The position numbers were made by a program, and so were the translations under genes. A stretch of 64,000 nt of DNA from CAWCTB01 sp963798275 (GTDB taxonomy: Bacteria > Acidobacteriota > Terriglobia > Terriglobales > Acidobacteriaceae): NCBI GenBank assembly GCA_963798275.1, contig CAWCTB010000031.1:26364-90363 (forward strand), in the 5' to 3' direction. Shown in pieces: positions 55,558 through 64,000 of this stretch; the stretch's first letter is position 1, and the number at the start of each line of letters is the position of its first letter. A model generated the notes under the pieces. The model did no database searches and was not told where the DNA came from. It was given only the letters and a program-made list of their open reading frames with translations.

Positions 55558-55980
55558 CTAGATCGGAGTCCGGTCGAGGGAGACAATGAACTGAATTCCG
55601 GGCACAAGTTTCCCCTGCAAACGTGAGTCGTTGGTGACAAACAGGTCCGTGCCCACCGAGGAAGCGCAGGCGAGTTGAATCGCATCCGCCGGGCGAATCG
55701 TCCGATCCACGCGGAGAGATGCATAGCTCCTTGCCGCCTTGGTGTCGAAGGCGACCAGCAGTGACGTCGCTGCAATCGACCTTTCGTAGGCCCGGCAGAG
55801 ATCGTGATCTCCGGCTTGCGTCGGCTTGACGAGTATCTCGCCCAACGTGAGAGTAGAGGTCATGAGTTGGTCGCCCCTGGCGAGCATTCTGGTTCGCAGG
55901 TCAGCCGCTTTGTTCGACCAAGGGCCGTAGTCTTCAAACAAGTAGATATAGATATTCGTATCCCAGAAGATTCGGCTCAT
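55558..55980 (-). CDS. PIN-domain ribonuclease, VapC-like toxin candidate
   Basis: A 140-residue PIN domain. All four acidic residues of the active site are visible: IFWDTNIYIYLFED (Asp), TLTLGEILVKP (Glu), RPADAIQLACA (Asp) and LFVTNDSRLQGKL (Asp). Such enzymes cut RNA, often tRNA or rRNA. The ATG at 55980 overlaps the TGA stop of the upstream gene (ATGA), the usual arrangement of antitoxin-toxin pairs; ATG 55986 is two codons longer. It is convergent with the exported protein gene. Confidence 0.85.
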   Translation of the reverse strand: MSRIFWDTNIYIYLFEDYGPWSNKAADLRTRMLARGDQLMTSTLTLGEILVKPTQAGDHDLCRAYERSIAATSLLVAFDTKAARSYASLRVDRTIRPADAIQLACASSVGTDLFVTNDSRLQGKLVPGIQFIVSLDRTPI

Positions 55981-56474
55981 TCCCATCCCTCACGCAGATG
56001 ACGGACATACTCGTCAGCGTGCTGATCTGCCCAGAGCTTTCTGCCGGAACCACGCAGCGACAGCAGGGGATCGGATACAGCGGCATGTTGGGCGGCCTCG
56101 GCTGCCCACTCGCGATACCACACCAGCAGGTCCCGGTAGCTTTCGGGTATGTCTTCACGGGACGGAGTAGTCTTCCCGCCTGCCCGTCCGGGGTGAAACG
56201 AATCGCCTTCGCGGAACAGGCGTCGTCGCCCGGATGAGGTTTCATACAACATGCGATAGCGTCCGGGATTGGGAGGCCGATTGGCTACGCAATGTTGGAC
56301 GACATGGACATATACACCCGGCCGCAACGGGTGCGTCAGCCCTTCCTGCTTCGCCCGCGCGACGATTTCCTCAATGGCAAAGTCCTTCTCTTGAGAACTC
56401 TCGCGTTGCAGCAGACAAGCGGCAATCCAGACTTCGTCGGCTACCTTAACCCGTGAACCAATCGAAACAGCCAT
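55977..56474 (-). CDS. Putative antitoxin-like partner of the PIN protein
   Basis: A 165-residue cytoplasmic protein immediately before and overlapping the PIN gene. It has no recognised DNA-binding motif. The N-terminus (KVADEVWIAACLLQRESS, DFAIEEIVARAKQEGL) looks like a winged-helix or restriction-endonuclease-associated fold, followed by RPGVYVHVVQHCVANRPPN and a charged, Trp-rich end. It is longer than classical VapB antitoxins (70-90 residues). ATG 56474 is supported by AGGA. A palindrome covers the region just upstream. The antitoxin role is inferred from gene arrangement only. Confidence 0.6.
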   Translation of the reverse strand: MAVSIGSRVKVADEVWIAACLLQRESSQEKDFAIEEIVARAKQEGLTHPLRPGVYVHVVQHCVANRPPNPGRYRMLYETSSGRRRLFREGDSFHPGRAGGKTTPSREDIPESYRDLLVWYREWAAEAAQHAAVSDPLLSLRGSGRKLWADQHADEYVRHLREGWE

Positions 56475-56488
56475 CTTATCCTGCACAA

Positions 56489-56506
56489 AGTAGATTAGTG
56501 TCTACT
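56489..56506 (-). promoter_or_regulatory. Palindrome upstream of the PIN operon
   Basis: AGTAGA (56489-56494) and TCTACT (56501-56506) form a perfect 6-bp inverted repeat with a 6-base spacer, 15 bases before the ATG of the first gene. The position fits an autoregulatory operator of a toxin-antitoxin pair. Confidence 0.5.
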
Positions 56507-56584
56507 ACATTACCTATGTCACTATGTAATTTCAATAGCCCCGTGAACTAATTGAAACAGCATGGTTCGCTGACACACCGCTGC

Positions 56585-56618
56585 GAAGCAAAACGAAAGC
56601 CTCCCGGGCTGGGAGGCT
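56585..56618 (-). terminator. Intrinsic terminator of the PBP gene
   Basis: AGCCTCCC (56598-56605) and GGGAGGCT (56611-56618), loop GGGCT, form an 8-bp stem. On the minus strand TTCGTTTTGCTT follows. It lies 24 bases after the PBP stop. Confidence 0.8.
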
Positions 56619-56641
56619 GGTCAGGACACGTCGGAGACGCT

Positions 56642-57910
56642 TTACTGCGATGTGCCCACAGACGACGTGCCGGTCGTGCTCTCGGCAGTGGTCGGGGTCT
56701 TGATCGAGAAGAAATCGTGATCGTAAAGGTTGCGGTACAGATGGCCGGCGAGTTCAGCCGCCTTGGGCCCAAACGTAGGCCGTCCGCCTTCCAGGAAGAT
56801 CACAGCAACGATGCGTCCATACTGGGTATTGGCGAACGATCCAAACCAGCCGAAGCGAGTACCGTCCTTCGAGCAGGTACCTGTCTTGCCGAGGACGGGT
56901 TCCTCGATAAAACTGGTGCGCAGCAGGCGCGCCGTGCCGTACTCCACCGCTCCTGACATGCCCTCGGAAATATCCGGAATGATAGGGGCGATGTCGAGTT
57001 GCCGTTTAACCTTGGGAGTGAAGCTCGTGACTTCCTCCGGGGTGGTGGGGTGCTGCAGATAGTACAGGGTGCCGCCGTTGGCGATGGAGGCCATCAAGGC
57101 GGCAAGCTCCAACGGGGTCAGAGAGATGCTCTCGCCGAAGGAGCACATCTTGCCCACGCCGCCCAGCTTGGCATCGAGTTCCGTGTGCGGGAAGACTCCG
57201 GCATGCTCGCCGGGGATTTGCCAGCCGGCCATCTCGCCCAGCCCAAACTGTTGCGCGTAATGGCTGACCCTGTCGAATCCGAGCTTGCGGCCCACCGCCT
57301 CGAAGTAAGCGTTATTGGAATGCGCGAGGGCGGTGGTGAGATCCATGCGCCAATACTTGCCTAGCGGAACCTCGGTGTCTTTGGTGATGACGTTCTCGCT
57401 GAGCGCGGCCAGCGCCACGGCGACCTTGATGGTCGAGCATGGCTGCGCGCCCGCCGAAAGTGCCAACTTCTGATTCACCATCGCCAGAATGCGGCCGCTG
57501 TCGGGATCGACGGCCACGATGGTACCGTTCATGTTGCCCAAAGCATCGATGGCGGCGGCGCGCACAACCGGATCTTCGCCGGCTGTAATGTCCCCGTCGG
57601 TCTGGTCGGTGGCGAACGAGTTGCCCGAGAAGCGCTCGTAGTATTTGTGCTGCTTGGACCTGGACTTGTACTTCGAATTGCTCACCATCAGCGTGTTCGA
57701 AGTGTGGGTGGAGCGGTTGCGGCCGGCAGTCGTCTTGCTGCTATGCCGCATGCGCGCCATCTTCCTTTGAGCCGAAGGAGACTCCGTGACCTTCTGGGAC
57801 TTCGACTTGGCGGAATGTGGGTGTTGGGCCGAAATGGTTGCGCCGGAAGCCCCCAAGCTGAACAAGAGGACCAGGGAAGTAGTAAGCACGGCAATGGAGG
57901 ATTGGCGCAT
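56642..57910 (-). CDS. Penicillin-binding protein, transpeptidase domain
   Basis: A 422-residue protein with a signal or anchor (IAVLTTSLVLLFSLGASGA), a basic low-complexity spacer (about 35-90) and a transpeptidase domain. The active-site motifs appear in order: S-T-I-K in AQPCSTIKVAVALAAL, S-N-N in LAHSNNAYF and K-T-G in VLGKTGTCSKDG. NGTIVAVDPDSGRILAMV precedes them. It lacks the transglycosylase and PASTA domains and resembles PbpA/class D-type transpeptidases, so it may crosslink peptidoglycan. ATG 57910 is the start used; the preceding GTG is nearer to AGGAG. Confidence 0.88.
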   Translation of the reverse strand: MRQSSIAVLTTSLVLLFSLGASGATISAQHPHSAKSKSQKVTESPSAQRKMARMRHSSKTTAGRNRSTHTSNTLMVSNSKYKSRSKQHKYYERFSGNSFATDQTDGDITAGEDPVVRAAAIDALGNMNGTIVAVDPDSGRILAMVNQKLALSAGAQPCSTIKVAVALAALSENVITKDTEVPLGKYWRMDLTTALAHSNNAYFEAVGRKLGFDRVSHYAQQFGLGEMAGWQIPGEHAGVFPHTELDAKLGGVGKMCSFGESISLTPLELAALMASIANGGTLYYLQHPTTPEEVTSFTPKVKRQLDIAPIIPDISEGMSGAVEYGTARLLRTSFIEEPVLGKTGTCSKDGTRFGWFGSFANTQYGRIVAVIFLEGGRPTFGPKAAELAGHLYRNLYDHDFFSIKTPTTAESTTGTSSVGTSQ

Positions 57911-58248
57911 CACTACGAAATAATTGCTCCTACTTTTGGTAAAACCATTCCAGCTAAAGCACTTCTTGCGTACCTGAGAGAAGCCTATAGTAGGCAGTTT
58001 TGCTTGCCAGCGCAACTGGAAAGAGCCATTTTTCCATGAGGAACCACATACACAAATACCACTTATAGTGCCGCTCAGGCTTGACCTGCCCAGCGGGGGC
58101 TTGGCGTCGGCCGCCGGGTGTAGAGGTCCGCCCAGTCTGCAAATCCTTCGACTCCGATTAATTACCACATCTAGTAGAACGAAAAAAAGAAATTGCGCGT
58201 TCCCGAAGGAGAGGATTCTTGAAATGGAATTTTCGCTGAGCCCGCCCG

Positions 58249-58447
58249 TTTCAGGATTCCGTGGCTGTCATAAGTTCGGTTGTTTCGCGACGAACTTCTA
58301 ACCTTGCTGCAAAAGGTCCTGAAAAATCCTTCACCAGTCGCGAAACTCATTCCGCGAAGGTGGGTTTGACCGACTAACAACCCTGAGAATGGTCGTGTAA
58401 TAACGGCTAGCCCTCCGTCGAGCAACTCGCCCCTGTTCGACGGAGGG
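58249..58447 (+). ncRNA. Candidate structured small RNA on the plus strand
   Basis: The 575-base gap between two minus-strand genes (PBP and kdsC) contains a chain of inverted repeats. TTTCAGGA (58249-58256) pairs with TCCTGAAA (58317-58324) and encloses AAGTTCG (58272-58278) and CGAACTT (58291-58297). Then GGGTT (58362-58366) pairs with AACCC (58379-58383), and finally comes a strong terminator with its T run on the plus strand only. A 25-codon frame (ATG 58224) with AAGGAGAGG ahead overlaps the 5' part and might be a leader peptide. The region is visibly AT-richer than its neighbours. The 5' end and class are unknown. Confidence 0.45.
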
Positions 58448-58457
58448 TGTTCTTTTG
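58411..58457 (+). terminator. Plus-strand terminator between two minus-strand genes
   Basis: CCCTCCGTCGA (58411-58421) and TCGACGGAGGG (58437-58447) form a perfect 11-bp stem with a 15-base loop, followed by TGTTCTTTTG. On the minus strand no T run follows, so it faces the plus strand. No annotated plus-strand gene ends here, which implies an unannotated transcript. Confidence 0.7.
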
Positions 58458-58485
58458 CGCGCCGATCTTACCGCTGATGGCAGTA

Positions 58486-59121
58486 CTACTGCACGTTCGC
58501 TGCAGGATCGTGGCTGCGCGAGTGGATGTATTCGTCGATCACACGCTCCAGCTTCCCTTGGGCACGCAACACGTATTCGATGGCGTCGCGCACCGCGCCA
58601 TGACCGCCCTCGTTCGCGGTCACGAAGTGCGACTCGCGAATCACCTCCGGGCGCGAATTCTTCACCGCGATGGCCAGGCCGCACAAACGCATCACCGGCA
58701 AATCAATGACGTCGTCGCCGACGTAAGCAACCTCCTCGGCCGTCAGGCCAGTCTGCTGAAGGATTTCCTGGAATGCGGCGGCCTTGTCCTGTTGTCCCTG
58801 GTAGACGATGTCGATCTTCAGGTCGCGCGCGCGCAGCGCCACCGTTTCGGAGATGCGTTTAGTGATCAGGCCAGCCTTCAGCCCGCCTAGCCGCAGCAGC
58901 GAGAAGCCGGTGCCATCGTGGGCGTTGAATCCCTTGGCTTCGATGACGCTGGCACTGGCAATGCCGAAACCGCCTTTGTCGGCGAACTGCTCGCGGCGCT
59001 GCTGCATGCCGTGCTCCGCCGTCCCTGCGGGCGCAGGGAACAGGAAGATTGTGCCATCAGTCATCACACCATCCACGTCGAACAGCATGAGTTTGATCTT
59101 GGCTGCACGTTCCTCGGACAT
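58486..59121 (-). CDS. kdsC: KDO-8-phosphate phosphatase-like HAD protein
   Basis: A 211-residue C0-type HAD phosphatase of the KdsC/YrbI family, which dephosphorylates KDO-8-P in LPS core synthesis. Motif I is LMLFDVDGVMTDG, motif II/III LITKRISETVALRARDL and motif IV VAYVGDDVIDLPVM. The extended strand with TAEHGMQQRREQFADKGGFG between motifs I and II is slightly longer than usual. ATG 59121 (MSEERAAKIK) is chosen over an upstream in-frame start. KdsC presence indicates an LPS-type outer membrane. No kdsA/kdsB lies in view. Confidence 0.9.
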   Translation of the reverse strand: MSEERAAKIKLMLFDVDGVMTDGTIFLFPAPAGTAEHGMQQRREQFADKGGFGIASASVIEAKGFNAHDGTGFSLLRLGGLKAGLITKRISETVALRARDLKIDIVYQGQQDKAAAFQEILQQTGLTAEEVAYVGDDVIDLPVMRLCGLAIAVKNSRPEVIRESHFVTANEGGHGAVRDAIEYVLRAQGKLERVIDEYIHSRSHDPAANVQ

Positions 59122-59139
59122 GAAACGATGGTAGCAGGG

Positions 59140-59340
59140 AAGAAAGCCGCCAGCCGCCAGCCACCGGCCAAGACAAACCACTCAGGCCAAAGTCGGCTCG
59201 TTTGAATCTGAACTCATCCAGGAAATGCACGCGATTATTTATAGGTCGCGAAGGTCGAGCTTATCGGCGGCAGAAAGGCGGACAGGATCCGGCTTTGTTC
59301 TGGCTGGGAGCTGGCAGCAGGTGGCTGGCAGCTTCTTTCA
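59140..59340. repeat. Inverted pair of GGCTGGC-word repeats between kdsC and lhr
   Basis: The left arm (about 59140-59166) reads GAAGAAAGCCGCCAGCC GCC and continues AGCCACC. The right arm (about 59319-59339) GGTGGCTGGCAGCTTCTTTC is nearly its reverse complement. The separation is about 150 bases. It resembles the word-style repeats elsewhere in the window and may form a long stem in the divergent gap. Confidence 0.5.
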
Positions 59341-59385
59341 AGGCGAACGATTGGCGAAAGTCGAGAAAAGTTCTACACTGCAGCA

Positions 59386-62300
59386 ATGGCTTTCGTGGGA
59401 TCGGTTCCGGTCACGTTGTCCTGGGCGCATCCGCTGGTGGCGGAGTGGTTCCTGTCCAAGTTCGGCTCGGCAACCGAGCCGCAGGAGCAGGGCTGGCCCG
59501 AGATTCTCGCCGGGCGCACGACCCTGATCTCCGCACCCACAGGATCGGGCAAAACGCTGGCTGCCTTCCTCATCTGCATCGATCGCCTGGTGCGCAAGGC
59601 GCTGGACGGCGCACTGCATGATCGCACGGAAGTTCTTTACGTCTCGCCGCTGAAGGCGCTGGGCAACGACATCCAGAAAAATCTTGAAGTGCCGCTGGGC
59701 GAGATCCAGGCGCTGGCCGCGGAACGCGGCTTCCTTATGCCGGAGATTCGCACCGCGGTGCGCACCGGCGACACGCTGATGAAAGAGCGCCGCGAGATGC
59801 TGCGCCGGCCGCCGCACATTCTGGTGACGACGCCGGAGTCGCTCTACATCCTGCTGACGGCGGACAAGAGCCGCGAAATCCTGCGGGATGTTGAGACCGT
59901 CATCGTCGATGAAATTCACGCGGTCGCCGACGACAAGCGCGGCGCGCACCTGGCGCTCTCGCTGGAACGCCTGGACGAGTTGTCGAACCATCCGACGCGC
60001 ATTGGACTCTCAGCAACACAGAAGCCCATCGAAGTGGTGGCGCATTTTCTCACCGGCAGCCGGCTGCCCCACTCCCGCCATCGTGAACATCGGGCATCGC
60101 CGCACCATGGACCTTGGCGGTCGAGGTGCCGCGCTCGGAGCTTGGTCCGATCGCTACCAACGAAATGTGGGGCGAGATTTACGACCGCATTGCCGAGCTG
60201 GCGATGCAGCATCGCTCGACCCTGGTGTTTGTCAACACGCGGCGGCTGGCCGAACGCCTGGCGATGCACTTGAGCGAGCGCATTGGCGAGGAACAGGTCG
60301 CGGCCCACCACGGCAGCCTGGCGCGCAAGCTGCGCCTGAACGCCGAGCGCAAGCTGAAGAACGGCGAGATTCGCGTGCTGGTGGCGACCGCTTCGCTGGA
60401 GCTCGGTATCGACATCGGCAATGTCGACCTGGTGTGCCAGATCAATTCGCCGCGCTCGATCGCGGTCAGCCCTGCAGCGCTTCGGCCGCGCCGGCCACTG
60501 GCGCGGAGCCGTGCCCAAGGGCCGCCTCTTCGCCACCACGCGCGACGATCTGGTGGAGTGTGCCGCAACCTTGCGCGCGATCCACCACGGCGACCTGGAC
60601 CGGCTGGAAGTTCCGGTCGCCCCGCTCGACATTCTTGCGCAGCAAATCGTGGCCATGTGTGCGTGCGAGGAGCGCGACGAAGATGAACTGTATGTCACCG
60701 TGCGACGCGCTTACCCGTATCGCGATCTGACGCGCGATCAGTATGACCGCGTTGTGGACATGTTGTCGGAAGGCATTGCGGCGAAGCGCGGACGTTACGG
60801 CGCCTATCTATTTCGCGACCAGGTGAACCGCCGCTTGCGCGCCCGGCGTGGTGCACGGCTGGCAGCGATTACCAGCGGCGGCGCGATACCCGAGACCGCG
60901 CTGTTTACCGTGGTGGCGCAGCCGGAAGAAATCGTGCTGGGAACGCTCGACGAAGACTTCGCGGTGGAGAGCAACGCCGGCGACATCATGCTGCTGGGCA
61001 ACACCTCATGGCGCATTAAGCGGGTCGAGTCCAACAGCGGACGCGTGCTGGTGGAAGACGCGCATGGCGCGCCGCCAACCATTCCTTTCTGGCGAGGCGA
61101 GGCTCCGGCGCGTACCGCCGAGTTGTCGCACCATGTCGCAGAGCTGCGTCGACGCCTGAGCGATCTCCTGCCGAATACCGCGCCGCTGCCGGTGCCGAGC
61201 AATCCCAGAGGCGCTGGATGGCGAGGACGCGCAAGGCCGAGAAGCCACGGCTGCGCGGCATCGGATCGAGTCCTGAGGTGCAAAACGCGGTCGCGTGGCT
61301 GAAAGAAGAGTGCGGGCTCGACGATGCCGGCGCCGAGCAACTGGTCGAGTACATCGTCACCGGGCGCGCGGTGCTGGGCGATGTTCCCACCCAGCAGACG
61401 ATCATCGCCGAGCGCTTCTTCGACGAAGGCGGCGGCATGCAGCTCATCTTGCATGCTCCCTTCGGCGCGCGGGTGAACAAGGCCTGGGGACTGGCGCTGC
61501 GCAAACGCTTCTGCCGGTCGTTCAACTTTGAGTTGCAGGCTTCTGCAACTGACGATGGACTGAACATCTCGCTCGCCGAGCAGCACAGCTTTCCGCTGGG
61601 CGACGTCTTCCACTTCCTGCAACTGGAGACGCTTCAGGAAATCCTGGAGCAGGCGGCGCTGGCTTCGCCCATCTTCAAGACGCGCTGGCGCTGGGACGCC
61701 AACCGCTCGCTGGCGCTGCTGCGCTTCCAGGGCGGCAAGAAGGTTCCGCCGCAGATTCAGCGCATTCGCAGCGACGATCTTCTGGCGTCGGTCTTTCCCG
61801 ACGTCGCCGCGTGTTTCGAGAACATCGAAGGCGACATCAAGATTCCCGATCACCCGCTGGTCGACGAGGTGATGAAAGACGTTCTCACCGAAGCGATGGA
61901 CATCGAGGGCCTGCGCCGCGTGCTGACCGGGATCAGCGACGGCAGCATTCGCACGCTGGCGGTCGATACGCCGGTGCCATCGCAGTTTGCGCACGAGATC
62001 CTGAATGCCAATCCGTATGCCTTCCTCGACGACGCTCCGCTGGAAGAGCGCCGCGCGCGTGCCGTGCAGTTGCGGCGCATGTTGCCGGAGGCGGTGTTGA
62101 ACGAAGTTGGGCGGCTGGATCAGGAGGCGATCGCCCAGGTGCGCGAGCAGGCGCGACCCGAGGTGCGCGATGCAGACGAGTTGCACGATGCCCTGCAGAC
62201 GCTGGTCGCGTTGCCGGAAGAGTTGCCGGACGACGAATGGCAGCGGCTGCCGCCGGTTGGACGCCCTAGCTGGCCGAGTTGCTGGAGAGCTGGCGCGTGG

Positions 62301-63764
62301 TGCGGGCACTCGTCGGCGAGCGGCGATACTACGTGCCGTCGGAACGCGCCGCCGAGTTCGCGCTGATCTTTCCGGAGGCGCAGTTCGAGGTCACGCCACC
62401 CGACTTGCCCGCGCGCAGCGATTCGCGCGACGACGCGCTGCTCGCCATGGTGAACGGCTGGATGATGCACTCTGGCCCGACGAACTCGGCTGCGCTGGCC
62501 TACACGCTGGGCCTGCCCGCGACCGACGTTCGAGCAGGCGCTGCTGCGGCTCGAAGCCAGCGGCTCCATTCTGCGCGGCAACTTCACCGGCAACGCCGCC
62601 GGCAGCGATCCGCACAACTGCGAGTGGTGCGAGCGGCGGTTGCTGGCGCGCATTCATCATCTCACCGTCGCCACGTTGCGCAAGCAGATCGAGCCGGTCA
62701 CGGCGGCGCAGTACATGCGCTGGCTGCTGCGCTGGCAGCATGTGGCGCCGCAGTCGCAACTGCAGCGGTGAGCGCGGACTGCTGGAGGTCGTGCGCCAGT
62801 TGCAGGGTTTCGAAATCCCGGCGAATGCATGGGAAAAGCACATACTCGCGGTCGCGGGTGAGCGACTACGATCCGGCGGCGCTCGATCAGCTGTGCCTGA
62901 CGGGTGCGGTGGGCTGGGGACGGCTGTCGCCGCATCCGGCGACCCTGGAAGATGCGGGCGAGAGCCGTCGCCGGGTGGTGCCGACCAGCGTTGCGCCCAT
63001 TACCTTGTTCGTGCGCGAAGATGCCGACTGGATGCAGCCGCGCGCGGCGGACGACGGCGACCGGCAGGAGCAGTTTCTGAGCGAGCCGGCGCGGCAGGTG
63101 TCGAGTTTCCTGCGCCAGCGCGGAGCCTGCTTCTTTGCCGATATCGTTCGCGGCTGCGGCAAGCTCAAAGCCGAAATCGAAACCGCGCTATGGGAGCTGG
63201 TGGCGGCGGGCATGGTCACCGCCGACGGCTTCCGGAATTTGCGCTCGCTGATCCATCCCCATCGCCGCACGGGAGACAAGCGGAACCAAAATCACGAGGC
63301 CTCGTCACACCGCCGGCCGCTGGTCGCTGCTCTATGCCGGCAATGCGGCCGAGCGCGGCAAGGCGGTCGAAGCGACCTGCTGGATGCTGTTGCGCCGCTA
63401 CGGCGTGGTCTTTCGCGAGGTGCTGGCGCGCGAGTCGAACCTGCCCAAGTGGCGCGAACTGCTGATCGCCTTCCGCCGGCTGGAAGATCGCGGCGAAGTG
63501 CGCGGTGGACGCTTCGTGAATGGTTTTCTGGGCGAACAGTTTGCCTTGCCGGAGGCAGTGGAATCGCTGCGCGCCATGCGCAACCTGCCCGCCCACGGCG
63601 AGATCGTCACGATCTCGGCCGCCGATCCGTTGAACCTGGTTGGATTCATCGTGCCGGGCGAACGCGTGCCCGCCATTTCCGGCCGGTTGGTCACCTTCCG
63701 CGACGGGGTTCCGGCAGAGGCCGAAGGCGCCCTGCGCTGGTTGCGCGAAGCGGCGGGGCAATGA
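59386..63764 (+). CDS. lhr: Lhr-type DEAD/H-box helicase with C-terminal Lhr domain (many frameshifts)
   Basis: A large superfamily 2 helicase acting in DNA repair or RNA handling. SAPTGSGKTLAAFLI (Walker A), LYVSPLKALGND, VIVDEIHAVADDKRG (DEVH-type) and GLSATQKP mark the first RecA domain; TLVFVNTRRLAERLA, VAAHHGSLARK and ATASLELGIDIG the second. LQRFGRAGHWRGAVPKGRLF, a winged helix and the Lhr C-terminal region follow. Eleven extra bases, each needing removal, break the frame at about 60070, 60115, 60468, 61208, 61265, 62268 (two), 62525, 62768, 62855 and 63303. With them removed the protein is 1455 residues, a normal large Lhr length. Either assembly error or decay. Confidence 0.85.
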
Positions 63765-63937
63765 ATTCGCCGGAGCTGGTGGAAGGGATCGACTACTACG
63801 TCGAAAACGGACTGTACGTCTTCACCGCGATCTTCCTGCTGCGAAGAGGCTACTGCTGCCAGTCGGGGTGCAGGCATTGCCCCTACGGGTACACGCCTGA
63901 GCCGGTTGCGGAAGAGAACTCGCCGAGCAAGAAATGA
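63761..63937 (+). CDS. DUF5522 family protein
   Basis: A 58-residue protein with the DUF5522 pattern: GIDYYVENGLYVFTAIFLLR followed by RGYCCQSGCRHCPYGY, the C-C-x(3)-C-x-x-C-P-Y metal-site-like cluster. Function is unknown. The ATG at 63761 overlaps the TGA stop of lhr (ATGA), so it is probably translated coupled to the helicase. A terminator follows directly. Confidence 0.85.
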   Translation: MNSPELVEGIDYYVENGLYVFTAIFLLRRGYCCQSGCRHCPYGYTPEPVAEENSPSKK

Positions 63938-63963
63938 GCGGGCAGCTTCGCCCGCCCTTTTTT
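63938..63963 (+). terminator. Intrinsic terminator after lhr-DUF5522
   Basis: GCGGGC (63938-63943) and GCCCGC (63950-63955), loop AGCTTC, then CCTTTTTTT. It begins at the base after the DUF5522 stop codon. The last 37 bases of the window hold nothing recognisable. Confidence 0.85.
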
Positions 63964-64000
63964 ACATCGACGCCTAGTGTGGTGTCCCGGAAGTTTGCAG

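Noticed and set aside
58224..58301. 25-codon small gene with a good ribosome-binding site
   Set aside because: Too short to judge without homologues; it overlaps the proposed structured RNA and is mentioned there as an alternative.

Overview
The window (about 60% G+C by eye) is a chromosomal, mostly housekeeping segment of a diderm bacterium that fits Acidobacteriota (Terriglobales/Koribacter-like). This placement rests on gene order, on LPS (kdsC), BamA-era envelope genes (rseP, M48 protease) and MEP-pathway genes, and on acidobacterial-type secreted hypotheticals; it is an inference. No rRNA, tRNA, CRISPR array, phage or insertion sequence was recognised. LAYOUT. 1-7.96 kb: the 3' part of the spc operon and the alpha operon (rpsE end, rpmD, rplO, secY, adk, map, infA, rpmJ, rpsM, rpsK, rpsD, rpoA, rplQ), closed by an intrinsic terminator. 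8.0-10.2 kb: VanZ-like protein and guaB on the minus strand. 10.4-17.9 kb: the rimP-nusA-infB-ylxP-rbfA-nrnA translation/RNA operon with a terminator-like leader hairpin before rimP, followed by an ArnT-like glycosyltransferase and a tandem-GNAT protein. 20.7-28.5 kb: a minus-strand block (M24 peptidase, DUF6677-like and small membrane proteins; AlkD, MFS, DUF167, YggS, OPT transporter). 28.7-36.2 kb: comF, HNH nuclease, a LolA-fold-like exported protein, S9 peptidase, queG, and a marR-azoR pair with a conspicuous operator-like repeat. 36.2-44 kb: cold-shock protein, BrkB-like protein, small exported proteins, DinB, LssY_C protein, zinc ribbon, MFS. 44-52 kb: rnhB, ispG, M48 protease and the uppS-cdsA-dxr-rseP envelope/isoprenoid operon. 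52.6-64 kb: MacA/MacB-like adaptor and ATPase without a permease, a PIN-domain toxin-antitoxin-like pair, a penicillin-binding protein, kdsC, an Lhr-type helicase and a DUF5522 protein. HOW THE GENES WORK TOGETHER. The left third is transcription/translation machinery: ribosomal proteins, RNA polymerase alpha, initiation factors and NusA. ispG, dxr and uppS make and use isoprenoid precursors to produce undecaprenyl diphosphate; cdsA makes CDP-diacylglycerol; rseP, the M48 protease, the PBP and kdsC serve envelope upkeep. SEQUENCE QUALITY. Seven genes (nusA tail, DUF6677, alkD, OPT, a Spy-like protein, ispG, lhr) are broken by frameshifts, and every one is repaired by removing bases, never by adding one. 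About eleven of these lie in lhr alone. An insertion-biased sequencing/assembly error is the simplest explanation, and it weakens, without excluding, the otherwise attractive reading of the nusA CCC-TGA-C junction as programmed +1 frameshifting. MOST INTERESTING UNEXPLAINED SIGNALS. A plus-strand run of nested hairpins ending in an intrinsic terminator (about 58249-58457) lies between two minus-strand genes and looks like an unannotated small RNA. Others are the PIN pair with its palindrome, the two decamers before azoR, a compound hairpin between infB and ylxP, and a family of intergenic inverted repeats built from short tandem words.
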